Below are positions 1-5,859 of a stretch of 5,988 nt of DNA, one piece after another; position 1 is the first letter of the stretch, and every line of letters starts with the position of its first letter. The DNA is from Chloroflexota bacterium. GTDB lineage: Bacteria; Chloroflexota; Limnocylindria; Limnocylindrales; CSP1-4. Where the stretch lies: NCBI GenBank assembly GCA_021790375.1, contig JAJYEB010000125.1:1-5988 (forward strand), given 5' to 3'. The notes under the pieces were generated by a model. That model searched no databases. It saw only the letters and a list, made by a program, of their open reading frames with translations, and was not told the origin of the DNA. The position numbers were made by a program, and so were the translations under genes.

Positions 1-209
1 ACCTCCCAGACCAGGTGGTGCAGGCCCCGCCCGTCCGTCGAGCCGATGTACATGCCCGGGCGGCGGCGAACCGCCTCCAGCCCCTCCAGCACCTGGATGC
101 TGCTGGCGTCGTAGGTGGGCGCCGCAGTGGAGGGCTTGCCGCGGCCACGTCGCGTGACGTCCACGGGGGGATCGGCCGCCGGAGCGCGGCGCGAGGTGGG
201 ACCCGTCAC
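1..209 (-). CDS. Type IIA topoisomerase ATPase (B) subunit, GyrB or ParE; N-terminal 69 codons, cut by window edge
   Basis: This is the start of the ATPase subunit of DNA gyrase or topoisomerase IV, which uses ATP to drive DNA strand passage with GyrA or ParC. Reading the minus strand from GTG at 209, residues 33-69 contain YDASSIQVLEGLEAV, RRRPGMYIGSTD and GRGLHHLVWE. This is the family's N-terminal arm, with its conserved Tyr, followed by the start of the GHKL ATPase domain. The last complete codon, Glu69, aligns with the catalytic Glu42 of E. coli GyrB. The frame is open to base 1. The GTG at 209 overlaps the parB stop as GTGA and has a G-rich stretch upstream. The in-frame GTG at 164 would shorten the low-complexity N-terminal extension but has no ribosome binding site. 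The STD-RGLHHLV stretch resembles ParE of Firmicutes as well as many GyrBs, so the two cannot be separated here. Family assignment is very secure; the exact start is less so. Confidence 0.9.
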   Translation of the reverse strand, partial: MTGPTSRRAPAADPPVDVTRRGRGKPSTAAPTYDASSIQVLEGLEAVRRRPGMYIGSTDGRGLHHLVWE

Positions 210-1093
210 GCGAGACCCCCGAGCAGCTTCTCGTAGAGGCGCACCAGGTCCGCCTCGTCGTAGTACTCGATCACGATGCGACCTCCCTTTCGAGAGCGCG
301 TCAGGCTCACCTTGGTTCCGAGGGCGGTGCGCAGCTCGGATTCGATGCGCTCGGTCTCCGGGTCTTCCCGTGCCTCGTCCGCGGGATCGGCCTCCGGGTC
401 CTTCAGGGAGGCGGCGGCCTTCGCGGCAGCGGCCGTCTTGAGGCGGCGCGCCAGTTCCTCGGTCTGCCGGACCGACAGGCCACGGTGCGAGACGGCTGCG
501 AGCAGGGCCTCCTGCTCCATGGCTCCTTCGATCGACGCAATCGCCCGGGCGTGCCCTTCGGTGATGGTCCCGTCCCGAACCGCGGACTGGACCGCCCCGG
601 CCAGGTCGAGCAGACGCAGCGTGTTCGCGATCGTGGACCGTGCCCGTCCCACGCGCCGCGCGACGTCGTCCTGGCTCATCCCGAAGGAGTCCGTGAGTTG
701 CCGGTATGCCTCTGCTTCCTCGAGGGGGTTGAGATCGGCCCGCTGGATGTTCTCCACCAGCGCGACCTCGAGCTGTTCACGCCCCGCGAGTTGCCGGACC
801 ACCGCGGGGATGCGGGTCAGGCCCGCGATCCTCGCAGCACGAAGGCGCCGCTCGCCTGCGATGAGCTCGTACCCGTCGATGGTCTCGGTCACCAGGACGG
901 GCTGGAGCACGCCGTGCTCCGCGATGCTGGCCGCGAGCTCCTGGAGCGCCGCGTCCGCCATGGACTTGCGGGGCTGGTAGGGGTTGGCCTTGATGCGGTC
1001 GAGCGGAATCTCGGCCGGCGCGGCCATCGAGGCGGTCGCCGACGGGATCAGCGAGGCGAGGCCCCGGCCGAGCCCGCCACTCCTGGCGCTCAC
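206..1093 (-). CDS. parB: ParB/Spo0J-family chromosome partitioning protein (CTP-dependent clamp)
   Basis: ParB binds parS, closes into a CTP-dependent sliding clamp, spreads on DNA and stimulates ParA. The 295-residue product has the full family architecture. The N-terminal GLGRGLASLIP (7-17) is the ParA-contacting motif. The ParB/Srx domain spans about 26-118, with GERRLRA (80-86) and ENIQR (114-118), the arginine-rich and CTP-binding motifs. A helix-turn-helix lies at about 139-163 (MSQDDVARRVGRARSTIANT), for parS recognition. An acidic, Ala-rich linker follows at about 218-250. The C-terminal dimerisation domain (about 250-292) includes LGTKVSLTRS and GRIVIEYYDEADLVRL. I chose GTG at 1093 because it retains the N-terminal motif and overlaps the parA stop as GTGA; the frame stays open upstream only as a shadow inside parA. 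The next start (an ATG at residue 23) would delete the ParA-contact motif. The length is normal and no key residue is missing. Confidence 0.97.
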   Translation of the reverse strand: MSARSGGLGRGLASLIPSATASMAAPAEIPLDRIKANPYQPRKSMADAALQELAASIAEHGVLQPVLVTETIDGYELIAGERRLRAARIAGLTRIPAVVRQLAGREQLEVALVENIQRADLNPLEEAEAYRQLTDSFGMSQDDVARRVGRARSTIANTLRLLDLAGAVQSAVRDGTITEGHARAIASIEGAMEQEALLAAVSHRGLSVRQTEELARRLKTAAAAKAAASLKDPEADPADEAREDPETERIESELRTALGTKVSLTRSRKGGRIVIEYYDEADLVRLYEKLLGGLA

Positions 1094-1959
1094 TGGATCG
1101 CCTGCGGGGCTGCTGCCACCGGTGGGGAACCGAACTCGAGGGACCGTCCGGGCACCTGGTCGGTGACGCCGGCGCCCCGACCGATGAATTCGGCTGCGAG
1201 CGCCCGGTAGGCCTCCGCGCCCTTGGAGTCGGGGCGGTAGAGGGCAATCGGCAGCCCGTAGCTCGGTGCCTCGGAGAGCCGGACGCTGCGGGGGATGATC
1301 GTGTCGTACACCGCACCGTCGAGGTGGCGCCGTGCCTCGTCCCGGACCTCGGCGGACAGCAGGGTCCGGGAATCGAACATGGTGAGTACCACGCCGCGCA
1401 CCGCCAGCGTGGGATTGAGGTGGTCGCGGACCAGGTTGATGGTCGCGACGAGCTGGCTCAGGCCCTCCAGGGCGTAGTACTCGCACTGCAGGGGGACGAG
1501 GACCGAGTTGGCCGCGGTGAGTGCATTCACGGTGAGGAGCCCCAGGCTTGGCGGGCAGTCGATGAGCACGTGGTCGTAACGCGCGGCGAGCGGTGCGAGC
1601 ACGCGGCCGAGCCGGCGTTCGCGCTGGGGGAGCGGGGCCAGTTCGACCTCGGCTCCGGCGAGCGACAGGGCGGCGGGTATGAGATCGAGGTGCTCGATCC
1701 CTGTCGGGACGAGCAGTTCGTCCGCGGTTGCCTCTTCGCAGAGTGCGTCGTAGATCGATCGGCTTACCGAGGACTTGTCGATGCCCAGGCCGCTGGTCGC
1801 GTTGCCCTGCGGGTCGAGGTCAACCACCAGCACATGGTGTCCGTTGATCGCGAGGTAGGCGCCGAGGTTGACCACGGTGGTGGTCTTCCCGACTCCGCCC
1901 TTCTGGTTGGCGCACGCGACCGTGTCGCCCCGTGAGGTCTCTCGTCCGTTCGCGCCCAC
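1090..1959 (-). CDS. parA: ParA/Soj-family chromosome partitioning ATPase
   Basis: ParA is a deviant Walker-A ATPase that binds DNA non-specifically as an ATP dimer and, with ParB-parS, separates replicated origins. In the 289-residue product the deviant Walker A is KGGVGKTT (20-27), VVDLDPQGNATSGLG (45-59) carries the switch Asp, and VLIDCPPSLG (131-140) is Walker B. PRSVRLSEAPSYG (223-235) is the conserved C-terminal segment of ParA/Soj. About 27 residues after position 262, rich in Pro, Ala and Gly, extend past the usual end. GTG at 1959 is the only plausible start: the frame is closed upstream by an in-frame TAA near 1998, and no other start codon lies before the P-loop. No Shine-Dalgarno is evident, and a TAGAAT -10-like element (1967-1972) sits just upstream, suggesting a leaderless transcript. 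The gene ends in a GTGA overlap with parB. A related MinD-type ATPase is excluded by the parB partner and nearby parS. Confidence 0.97.
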   Translation of the reverse strand: MGANGRETSRGDTVACANQKGGVGKTTTVVNLGAYLAINGHHVLVVDLDPQGNATSGLGIDKSSVSRSIYDALCEEATADELLVPTGIEHLDLIPAALSLAGAEVELAPLPQRERRLGRVLAPLAARYDHVLIDCPPSLGLLTVNALTAANSVLVPLQCEYYALEGLSQLVATINLVRDHLNPTLAVRGVVLTMFDSRTLLSAEVRDEARRHLDGAVYDTIIPRSVRLSEAPSYGLPIALYRPDSKGAEAYRALAAEFIGRGAGVTDQVPGRSLEFGSPPVAAAPQAIQ

Positions 1960-1966
1960 CGATCGA

Positions 1967-1972
1967 ATTCTA
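1967..1972 (-). promoter_or_regulatory. Putative parA promoter -10 element (leaderless start)
   Basis: On the minus strand TAGAAT matches the sigma-70 -10 consensus at 5 of 6 positions. It ends 7 nt before the parA GTG, so transcription would begin at or within a base or two of the start codon. That fits the absence of a Shine-Dalgarno. No convincing -35 is visible 16-18 nt upstream, which keeps confidence modest. Confidence 0.4.
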
Positions 1973-2027
1973 GCCGATCGAGCCTTTGCTCGCCCTTACC
2001 AGACCCTCGCCGCCGATCGTCGCCGGC

Positions 2028-2043
2028 TGTTTCACGTGGAACA
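2028..2043. other. parS: parS centromere-like site (ParB binding site)
   Basis: TGTTTCACGTGGAACA is a 16-bp near-palindrome around CACGTG. It differs from the widespread bacterial parS (TGTTTCACGTGAAACA) by one base, and its right half matches the TGTTCCACGTGGAACA variant. It lies about 70 bp upstream of the parA start, in the intergenic region shared with mreD and beside the genes for its own binding proteins. I saw no other good parS match in the window. ParB loading here is expected. ParB bound here could also affect the divergent promoters, but that is inference. Confidence 0.95.
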
Positions 2044-2120
2044 AGCGCGATCTCCACGCAGCCGGGCCCACCGGTCCCGCTGTCATCTCCGATGTGACGG
2101 ACGCGCATGGTCCGGGGGCA

Positions 2121-2160
2121 CCGGCCGCCACGACCAGGGGCCGCATGACCCGTGGCCCGG
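2121..2160. repeat. Imperfect inverted repeat upstream of the mreD promoter
   Basis: The arm CCGGCCGCCACG (2121-2132) pairs with CGTGGCCCGG (2151-2160). This gives a 10-bp stem with a 2-nt CC bulge and an 18-nt loop. It has no T-tract. It lies about 30 bp upstream of the putative mreD -10, so it could be an operator dyad, but in DNA this GC-rich such dyads arise easily by chance. Confidence 0.3.
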
Positions 2161-2175
2161 GCCAACCGATGGTGG

Positions 2176-2190
2176 GGCAGGGGGGCTGCC
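2176..2190. repeat. Small inverted repeat abutting the mreD -10 element
   Basis: GGCAG (2176-2180) and CTGCC (2186-2190) are perfect inverted arms around a G5 loop, ending 2 bp before TATACT. The position, inside the -35/-10 spacer, would suit a repressor or activator operator. The arms are short, so this is a weak call. Confidence 0.25.
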
Positions 2191-2192
2191 TG

Positions 2193-2198
2193 TATACT
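2193..2198 (+). promoter_or_regulatory. Putative promoter -10 element for the mreD-mrdA-rodA operon
   Basis: TATACT matches the sigma-70 -10 consensus at 5 of 6 positions and stands out as AT-rich in a GC-rich region. No good -35 is seen at standard spacing; the spacer is G-rich. Transcription would start near 2204-2206, giving an mreD leader of about 80 nt. Confidence 0.5.
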
Positions 2199-2246
2199 CT
2201 GCCGGGCGATGACCCTGGCGCGTGCTGCGATTCCCCAGTCCCTTTC

Positions 2247-2262
2247 CGCGCCGTCAGGCGCG
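2247..2262 (+). repeat. Perfect hairpin in the mreD 5' leader
   Basis: CGCGCC, loop GTCA, GGCGCG form a perfect 6-bp, all-GC stem in the predicted mreD leader, 8 nt before the Shine-Dalgarno. No T-tract follows, so it is not an intrinsic terminator. It could affect mRNA stability or ribosome access; no function is established. Confidence 0.4.
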
Positions 2263-2270
2263 ACACCCAC

Positions 2271-2275
2271 GAGGA
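2271..2275 (+). promoter_or_regulatory. Shine-Dalgarno that sets the mreD start
   Basis: GAGGA lies 8 nt upstream of ATG 2284 and is the best ribosome binding site in the window. It favours ATG 2284 over the in-frame upstream ATGs, such as 2209, whose extra residues have no MreD character. Confidence 0.75.
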
Positions 2276-2283
2276 ACGGCACG

Positions 2284-2790
2284 ATGCAAGTCGCCCTCGC
2301 CGTGGTCGGATCGATCGTGGCTGCGCTGCTGGACACGAGTGTCGCCCCGTTCGCCATGATCGGCGGGGTCAGGCCCGACATCGTGCTGGTCACCAGCCTC
2401 GTGGTGTGCGTCTCCATCGGCAGCGAGGCCGGGTTCGTATGGGCCTTCGCGGGGGGATTGACACTGGACCTGCTGAGCGCGCCCGCGCGGCCCGTCGGAT
2501 CGAGCGTGGTGGCGCTCCTCATCGCGACCGGGATCGCGGCCCTGGTCGCCCGGTTCGCCGGCCGTAACCGCCTGGTCACGGCGATTGCCGTCACGTTCCC
2601 CCTGACGTTCGTGTTCCAGCTCACCTTCGCCCTGCTGGTCGCCGCGGCGCTGGGCGGTATCCCGGCCGCCGATCCGCTGGGCTCCGCTCTTCCGGCCGCG
2701 ATCGAGAACACGGTGCTGGCCGTGCCGCTCGCGCTGATCGCCCGGTGGATCTGGCTGCGCTGGGGCGTGTACGACCGGATCGACTGGTGA
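2284..2790 (+). CDS. mreD: Rod shape-determining membrane protein MreD
   Basis: MreD is a small integral membrane subunit of the elongasome that works with MreC, PBP2 and RodA in side-wall peptidoglycan synthesis. The 168-residue product has the usual length for the family. It has hydrophobic segments at about 2-22, 32-64, 73-91, 98-124 and 139-157. Family features are RPDIVLV (30-36), the glycine-rich FAGGLTLDLLS (55-65) and PVGSS (70-74), matching the typical PD-hydrophobic, G-x-DLLS and PLG pattern. The ATG at 2284 follows GAGGA by 8 nt and leads directly into the first membrane segment. A longer in-frame start at ATG 2209 lies only a few bases after the predicted transcription start and could be used leaderlessly, but would add 25 residues with no membrane or family signal. 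mrdA begins 4 nt after the stop, so the gene heads an operon. No mreB or mreC lies upstream. Confidence 0.88.
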   Translation: MQVALAVVGSIVAALLDTSVAPFAMIGGVRPDIVLVTSLVVCVSIGSEAGFVWAFAGGLTLDLLSAPARPVGSSVVALLIATGIAALVARFAGRNRLVTAIAVTFPLTFVFQLTFALLVAAALGGIPAADPLGSALPAAIENTVLAVPLALIARWIWLRWGVYDRIDW

Positions 2791-2794
2791 CCGG

Positions 2795-4678
2795 ATGACC
2801 CCCCTCCTCGACGAACGGCCGCGGACAGCCCGGCTCCTGCCGCGCTTTGCCCTGTTCGGCCTCGCGGTGGTGCTCGTACTCGCGACGCTCACCGTGCGGC
2901 TCTTCTACCTGCAGGTCTCCGGCGGCGGGTACTACCAGGGCCAGGCTGCGGCGAACATGACCGTGCTCCAGGCGATCCCCTCCAGCCGGGGGTTGATCAC
3001 CGACCGCGCCGGGCGTTCGCTGGTGCTCAACGTGCCCTCCTTCGCGGTGAAGATCCGGCCCGCGGACCTGCCCTACAGCCAGCGGGACGCAGTGGTCGGG
3101 CAGCTCAGCCGGATGCTCGGGATCTCGACCACCGCGATCAACGAGGCGATCGACGGCAGCCCCGGCTCGCGCTTCGACCTGGTGCGCATCGCGAGCGCCG
3201 TGCCGGAGAACGTGGCCCGGCTCATCTCCGAGGAGCACATCGCCCTGCCCGGCGTCGAGGTCGTGGCCGAGGCGCGGCGGCAGTACACGTACGGGTCGCT
3301 GCTCTCGCAGGTCCTGGGATACACCGGCCCCATCAATCCCGCCCAGCTCCAGGCGCTGCAGTCGCAGGGGTACCTGCCCGACGACGTGCTCGGCCAGGCG
3401 GGGCTCGAGGCGCAGTACGAGCAGCAGCTGCGCGGGACCTACGGCGTCCAGCAGGTGGAACGCGACGCGTCCGGGCGCCAGATCCAGGTGCTGTCCACGC
3501 CCACACAGCCACAGGCGGGCGACACGCTGCAGCTCTCGATCGACCTGAAGACCCAGGAGCAGGCGCAGACGGCGCTCGAGTGGGGCATCAAGGCCGCGGG
3601 GATCAAGAAGGGGGTGGTCATCGTGATGAACCCCCAGACCGGCGAGGTCCTCGCGATGGTGAGCCTGCCCACGTACGACGACAACCTGTTCGCCGCCGGG
3701 ATCTCCACCGCGGACTACCAGAAGCTGGCGAACGACCCGAACCAGCCCCTGCTCGACCACGCGATCGGGGAGATCTACCCGCCCGGGTCGACCTACAAGC
3801 TGGTGACGGGCAGCGCGGTGCTGGCGGACGGCAAGCTCGGTCCCGACCAGACGCTGCAGACGTACGGACACCTGATGCTGGGCAGCTACCGCTTCAACGA
3901 CTGGAACGGGATGGGCTTCGGCCCGCTCACCGTGGCGGGCGGCTACGCCCAGTCATCCGACACGTTCTTCTACCAGGCGGCGGCGCTGGTGGGGATCGAC
4001 CGGCTGGCCTACTGGGCCCACCAGTTCGGCTTCGGCTCGCCCACCGGGATCGACCTGCCCGGCGAGGCCAGCGGGATCGTGCCCTCCAACGAGTGGAAGA
4101 TGCAGACCTTCGGGCAGCCCATCTTCCCCGGCGAGACGTACCTCGCGGGCATCGGGCAGGGCTACGACGCGGTCACCCCCATCGAGCTGCTCGACGCCTA
4201 CTGCGCCCTGGCCAACGGCGGCAAGCTCTACCAGCCCCAGGTGGTGCGCCAGGTCCTGGGCCCCACCGGGCAGGTGGTGCAGGCCTTCGCGCCGAAGCTG
4301 CGCGCCCAGGTGAAGGTGCCCGCGTCCGTGCTGACGTACATGCGCGAGGCGGCCCGCGAGGCGGTGGTGATCCGCCACACCGGCAACGTGGTGGACATGC
4401 CGCTCTACGTGGCCGGCAAGACCGGCACGGCCGAGTTCGGCACCCGCAAGATCGACGGTAACCTGCCGTTCGACTCCTGGTTCGTGGGCTTCGTCTCGCC
4501 CTCGGGCGACTTCGCGAAGACCGACTCGCAGCTCGCGATCCTGGCCTTCACTTACGACACGTCGCAGAGCCTGGGCAACCCTTCCACCGAGCTCGTCAAG
4601 TACTTCCTGCAGATGCACTACGGGATCAAGCAGGACTACCGGAACCTGTTCCTGATCCAGCCCGGGGCGGGGAACTGA
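2795..4678 (+). CDS. mrdA: Penicillin-binding protein 2 (elongation-specific class B transpeptidase)
   Basis: PBP2 is the DD-transpeptidase that cross-links peptidoglycan during cell elongation, as partner of RodA; it is anchored in the membrane with its catalytic domain outside. The 627-residue product has a single N-terminal membrane segment (about 16-39). The class B pedestal/dimerisation domain (about 60-235) includes SSRGLITDRAGRSL (63-76) and GQAGLEAQYEQQLRGTYG (200-217). The transpeptidase domain (about 265-605) carries STYK (332-335, nucleophile Ser332), SSD (387-389) as the second motif and KTGTAE (542-547). Asp in place of Asn in the second motif is, from memory, common in PBP2-type enzymes. 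PTGIDLPGEASG (416-427) and GIGQGYDAVTPIEL (452-465) are also typical of PBP2. The ATG at 2795 lies 4 nt after the mreD stop with a weak GGTGA upstream, so expression probably depends on coupling. The downstream rodA supports PBP2 rather than the division enzyme FtsI. Confidence 0.95.
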   Translation: MTPLLDERPRTARLLPRFALFGLAVVLVLATLTVRLFYLQVSGGGYYQGQAAANMTVLQAIPSSRGLITDRAGRSLVLNVPSFAVKIRPADLPYSQRDAVVGQLSRMLGISTTAINEAIDGSPGSRFDLVRIASAVPENVARLISEEHIALPGVEVVAEARRQYTYGSLLSQVLGYTGPINPAQLQALQSQGYLPDDVLGQAGLEAQYEQQLRGTYGVQQVERDASGRQIQVLSTPTQPQAGDTLQLSIDLKTQEQAQTALEWGIKAAGIKKGVVIVMNPQTGEVLAMVSLPTYDDNLFAAGISTADYQKLANDPNQPLLDHAIGEIYPPGSTYKLVTGSAVLADGKLGPDQTLQTYGHLMLGSYRFNDWNGMGFGPLTVAGGYAQSSDTFFYQAAALVGIDRLAYWAHQFGFGSPTGIDLPGEASGIVPSNEWKMQTFGQPIFPGETYLAGIGQGYDAVTPIELLDAYCALANGGKLYQPQVVRQVLGPTGQVVQAFAPKLRAQVKVPASVLTYMREAAREAVVIRHTGNVVDMPLYVAGKTGTAEFGTRKIDGNLPFDSWFVGFVSPSGDFAKTDSQLAILAFTYDTSQSLGNPSTELVKYFLQMHYGIKQDYRNLFLIQPGAGN

Positions 4679-4681
4679 GCG

Positions 4682-5839
4682 ATGGGCGCGATCAGGCTCC
4701 AGCAGGACCGGCTCAAGTGGGCCAGCCAGACGGCCGTCGCGGCGTGGAGCGCGTTCGACGTCCAGCTGGTGATCTACGCCTCGCTGCTGGCCGGCATGGG
4801 GCTGGTCATGGCCTACACCAACAGCTACGAGTCGGGCGTGGCGCCGCTGTCCGCCGGCTCCACCTTCACCCGCGGGCTCATCTGGGCCGCGCTGGCGATC
4901 GTCGCGTTCCTGGTCGCCGCCGCCTTCGACTACCGGTGGCTCAAGACGTTCGCGTGGCCGCTCTACCTCGTCAACATCGGCCTGCTGGTGATGTCGCTGG
5001 CGATCGGCTCCGGGGTGGGCGGGTCGGCCCGCTGGGTCACCGTGTTCGGCATGCAGTTCCAGTTCTCGGAGCTCGCCAAGGTGCTGATGGCGGTCGTGCT
5101 CGCCAACTGGATCAGCTCTCGGGGCACCCAGGTCGGGGGACTGCTCACGATCGTCGGTGCCGGGGTCCTCATCGTCCCGCCGATCGTGCTGGTGGCGATG
5201 CAGCCGGACCTGGGCACCTCGCTGGTGTTCGGCGCCATGGTCGTCGGCACGCTGTTCGTCTCCGGCGCCAGCCTGCGCTGGCTGGCGGTTCTGAGCGCGG
5301 GGATCGTGGCCGCGGTCCCCTTCGCGTGGACGTACCTCCTGCGCGACTACCAGAAGCAGCGGCTGATCTCGTTTCTCGACCCCGCGGCCGACCCGCAGGG
5401 GTCCGGCTACCACGTGATCCAGTCGATGATCGCGGTCGGCTCGGGCGGCCTCTTCGGCAAGGGCCTCACCAACGGCACGCAGAACTCGTTGAACTTCCTG
5501 CCGGTCCAGTCGACCGACTTCGTCTTCTCGATCCTCGCCGAGGAGCTGGGGTTCGTGGGTGCCATCGTGGTCTTCATCCTGTTCGCGGCACTCATCTGGC
5601 GGGTCCTGCTGGCGGCATGGCGCTCCGAGGACGTGTTCGGGCTCGCGTTCGCCGGCGCCATCGCCTCGATGCTGCTGTTCCAGGTGCTGGTGAACGTCGG
5701 GATGACGATCGGGATCATGCCGGTCACGGGGATCCCGCTGCCCTTCATCACGCACGGCGGCGCCTCGCTGATCAGCATCGCGCTCGGGCTGGGCGTGCTC
5801 CAGTCGATCAACCTGAGACAGGTGCGCCCGAAATGGTGA
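4682..5839 (+). CDS. rodA: SEDS-family peptidoglycan glycosyltransferase RodA
   Basis: RodA is the multi-pass SEDS enzyme that polymerises lipid II into glycan strands in complex with PBP2. The 385-residue product shows about ten hydrophobic segments from residue 26 to 376. Family signatures in order are GSARWVTVFG (114-123), FQFSELAKVLM (127-137), MQPDLGTSLVF (173-183), KQRLISFLDP (225-234), GSGYHVIQS (240-248), LPVQSTDFVFSILAEELGFVG (273-293, Asp279 matching the essential SEDS aspartate) and PVTGIPLPFITHGGAS (347-362). Three spots differ from common forms: FQFSE for FQPSE, QSTDF for (R/Q)HTDF, and ITHGGAS for VSYGGSS. The core residues Arg117, Trp118, Glu130 and Asp279 remain. The ATG at 4682 is 3 nt after the mrdA stop, with GGGGA (4669-4673) 8 nt upstream. 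The adjacent mrdA argues for RodA over the division paralog FtsW. Confidence 0.93.
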   Translation: MGAIRLQQDRLKWASQTAVAAWSAFDVQLVIYASLLAGMGLVMAYTNSYESGVAPLSAGSTFTRGLIWAALAIVAFLVAAAFDYRWLKTFAWPLYLVNIGLLVMSLAIGSGVGGSARWVTVFGMQFQFSELAKVLMAVVLANWISSRGTQVGGLLTIVGAGVLIVPPIVLVAMQPDLGTSLVFGAMVVGTLFVSGASLRWLAVLSAGIVAAVPFAWTYLLRDYQKQRLISFLDPAADPQGSGYHVIQSMIAVGSGGLFGKGLTNGTQNSLNFLPVQSTDFVFSILAEELGFVGAIVVFILFAALIWRVLLAAWRSEDVFGLAFAGAIASMLLFQVLVNVGMTIGIMPVTGIPLPFITHGGASLISIALGLGVLQSINLRQVRPKW

Positions 5840-5842
5840 GGG

Positions 5843-5859
5843 CCGTCCGCGCCGGGCGG
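5843..5859 (+). terminator. Weak hairpin just after rodA, possible transcription end
   Basis: CCGTCC (5843-5848) pairs with GGGCGG (5854-5859) around a 5-nt loop, with one G-U pair. It lies 4 nt after the rodA stop but has no T-tract, so it does not meet the intrinsic terminator pattern. It is listed only as the best stem available at the operon's end. Confidence 0.2.

Larger units (their letters stand above)
1960..2283. other. Divergent intergenic region between parA and mreD, 324 bp, no gene
   Basis: This stretch separates the leftward partition operon from the rightward elongation operon. It contains parS, -10-like elements facing each way, three short inverted repeats and the mreD ribosome binding site. 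Open frames cross it on both strands, but none resembles a known protein. A minus-strand frame reads LFHVKQ, as seen at the C-terminus of RsmG in some species, but here it is simply parS translated. No tRNA, DnaA-box cluster or AT-rich unwinding element was seen, so there is no evidence of oriC in this interval. Confidence 0.75.

Noticed and set aside
1094..1486. Upstream extension of the parB frame by 131 codons
   Set aside because: It lies entirely within parA in another frame and has no ParB similarity; the GTG at 1093 gives the normal ParB N-terminus.
1324..1935. 203-codon plus-strand open frame opposite parA
   Set aside because: The antisense of parA, with no recognisable domain; the parA frame on the minus strand has all the family motifs.
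1970..2266. 98-codon minus-strand open frame upstream of parA containing LFHVKQ, reminiscent of an RsmG C-terminus
   Set aside because: The peptide motif is parS translated. The rest has no RsmG methyltransferase motifs, and the frame crosses the mreD leader and promoter signals.
2621..3871. 416-codon minus-strand open frame opposite mreD and mrdA
   Set aside because: A low-complexity shadow of the PBP2 gene with no recognisable fold or start signal.
5409..5418. CACGTG inside rodA (and a similar core inside parA near 1567) as extra parS sites
   Set aside because: The flanking bases do not match the TGTTYCAC and GTGRAACA arms.
3953..5755. 600-codon minus-strand open frame across mrdA and rodA
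   Set aside because: Its composition is almost all R, D, E, H, G, Q, A and V, typical of an antisense shadow in GC-rich DNA. The plus strand encodes clear PBP2 and RodA.
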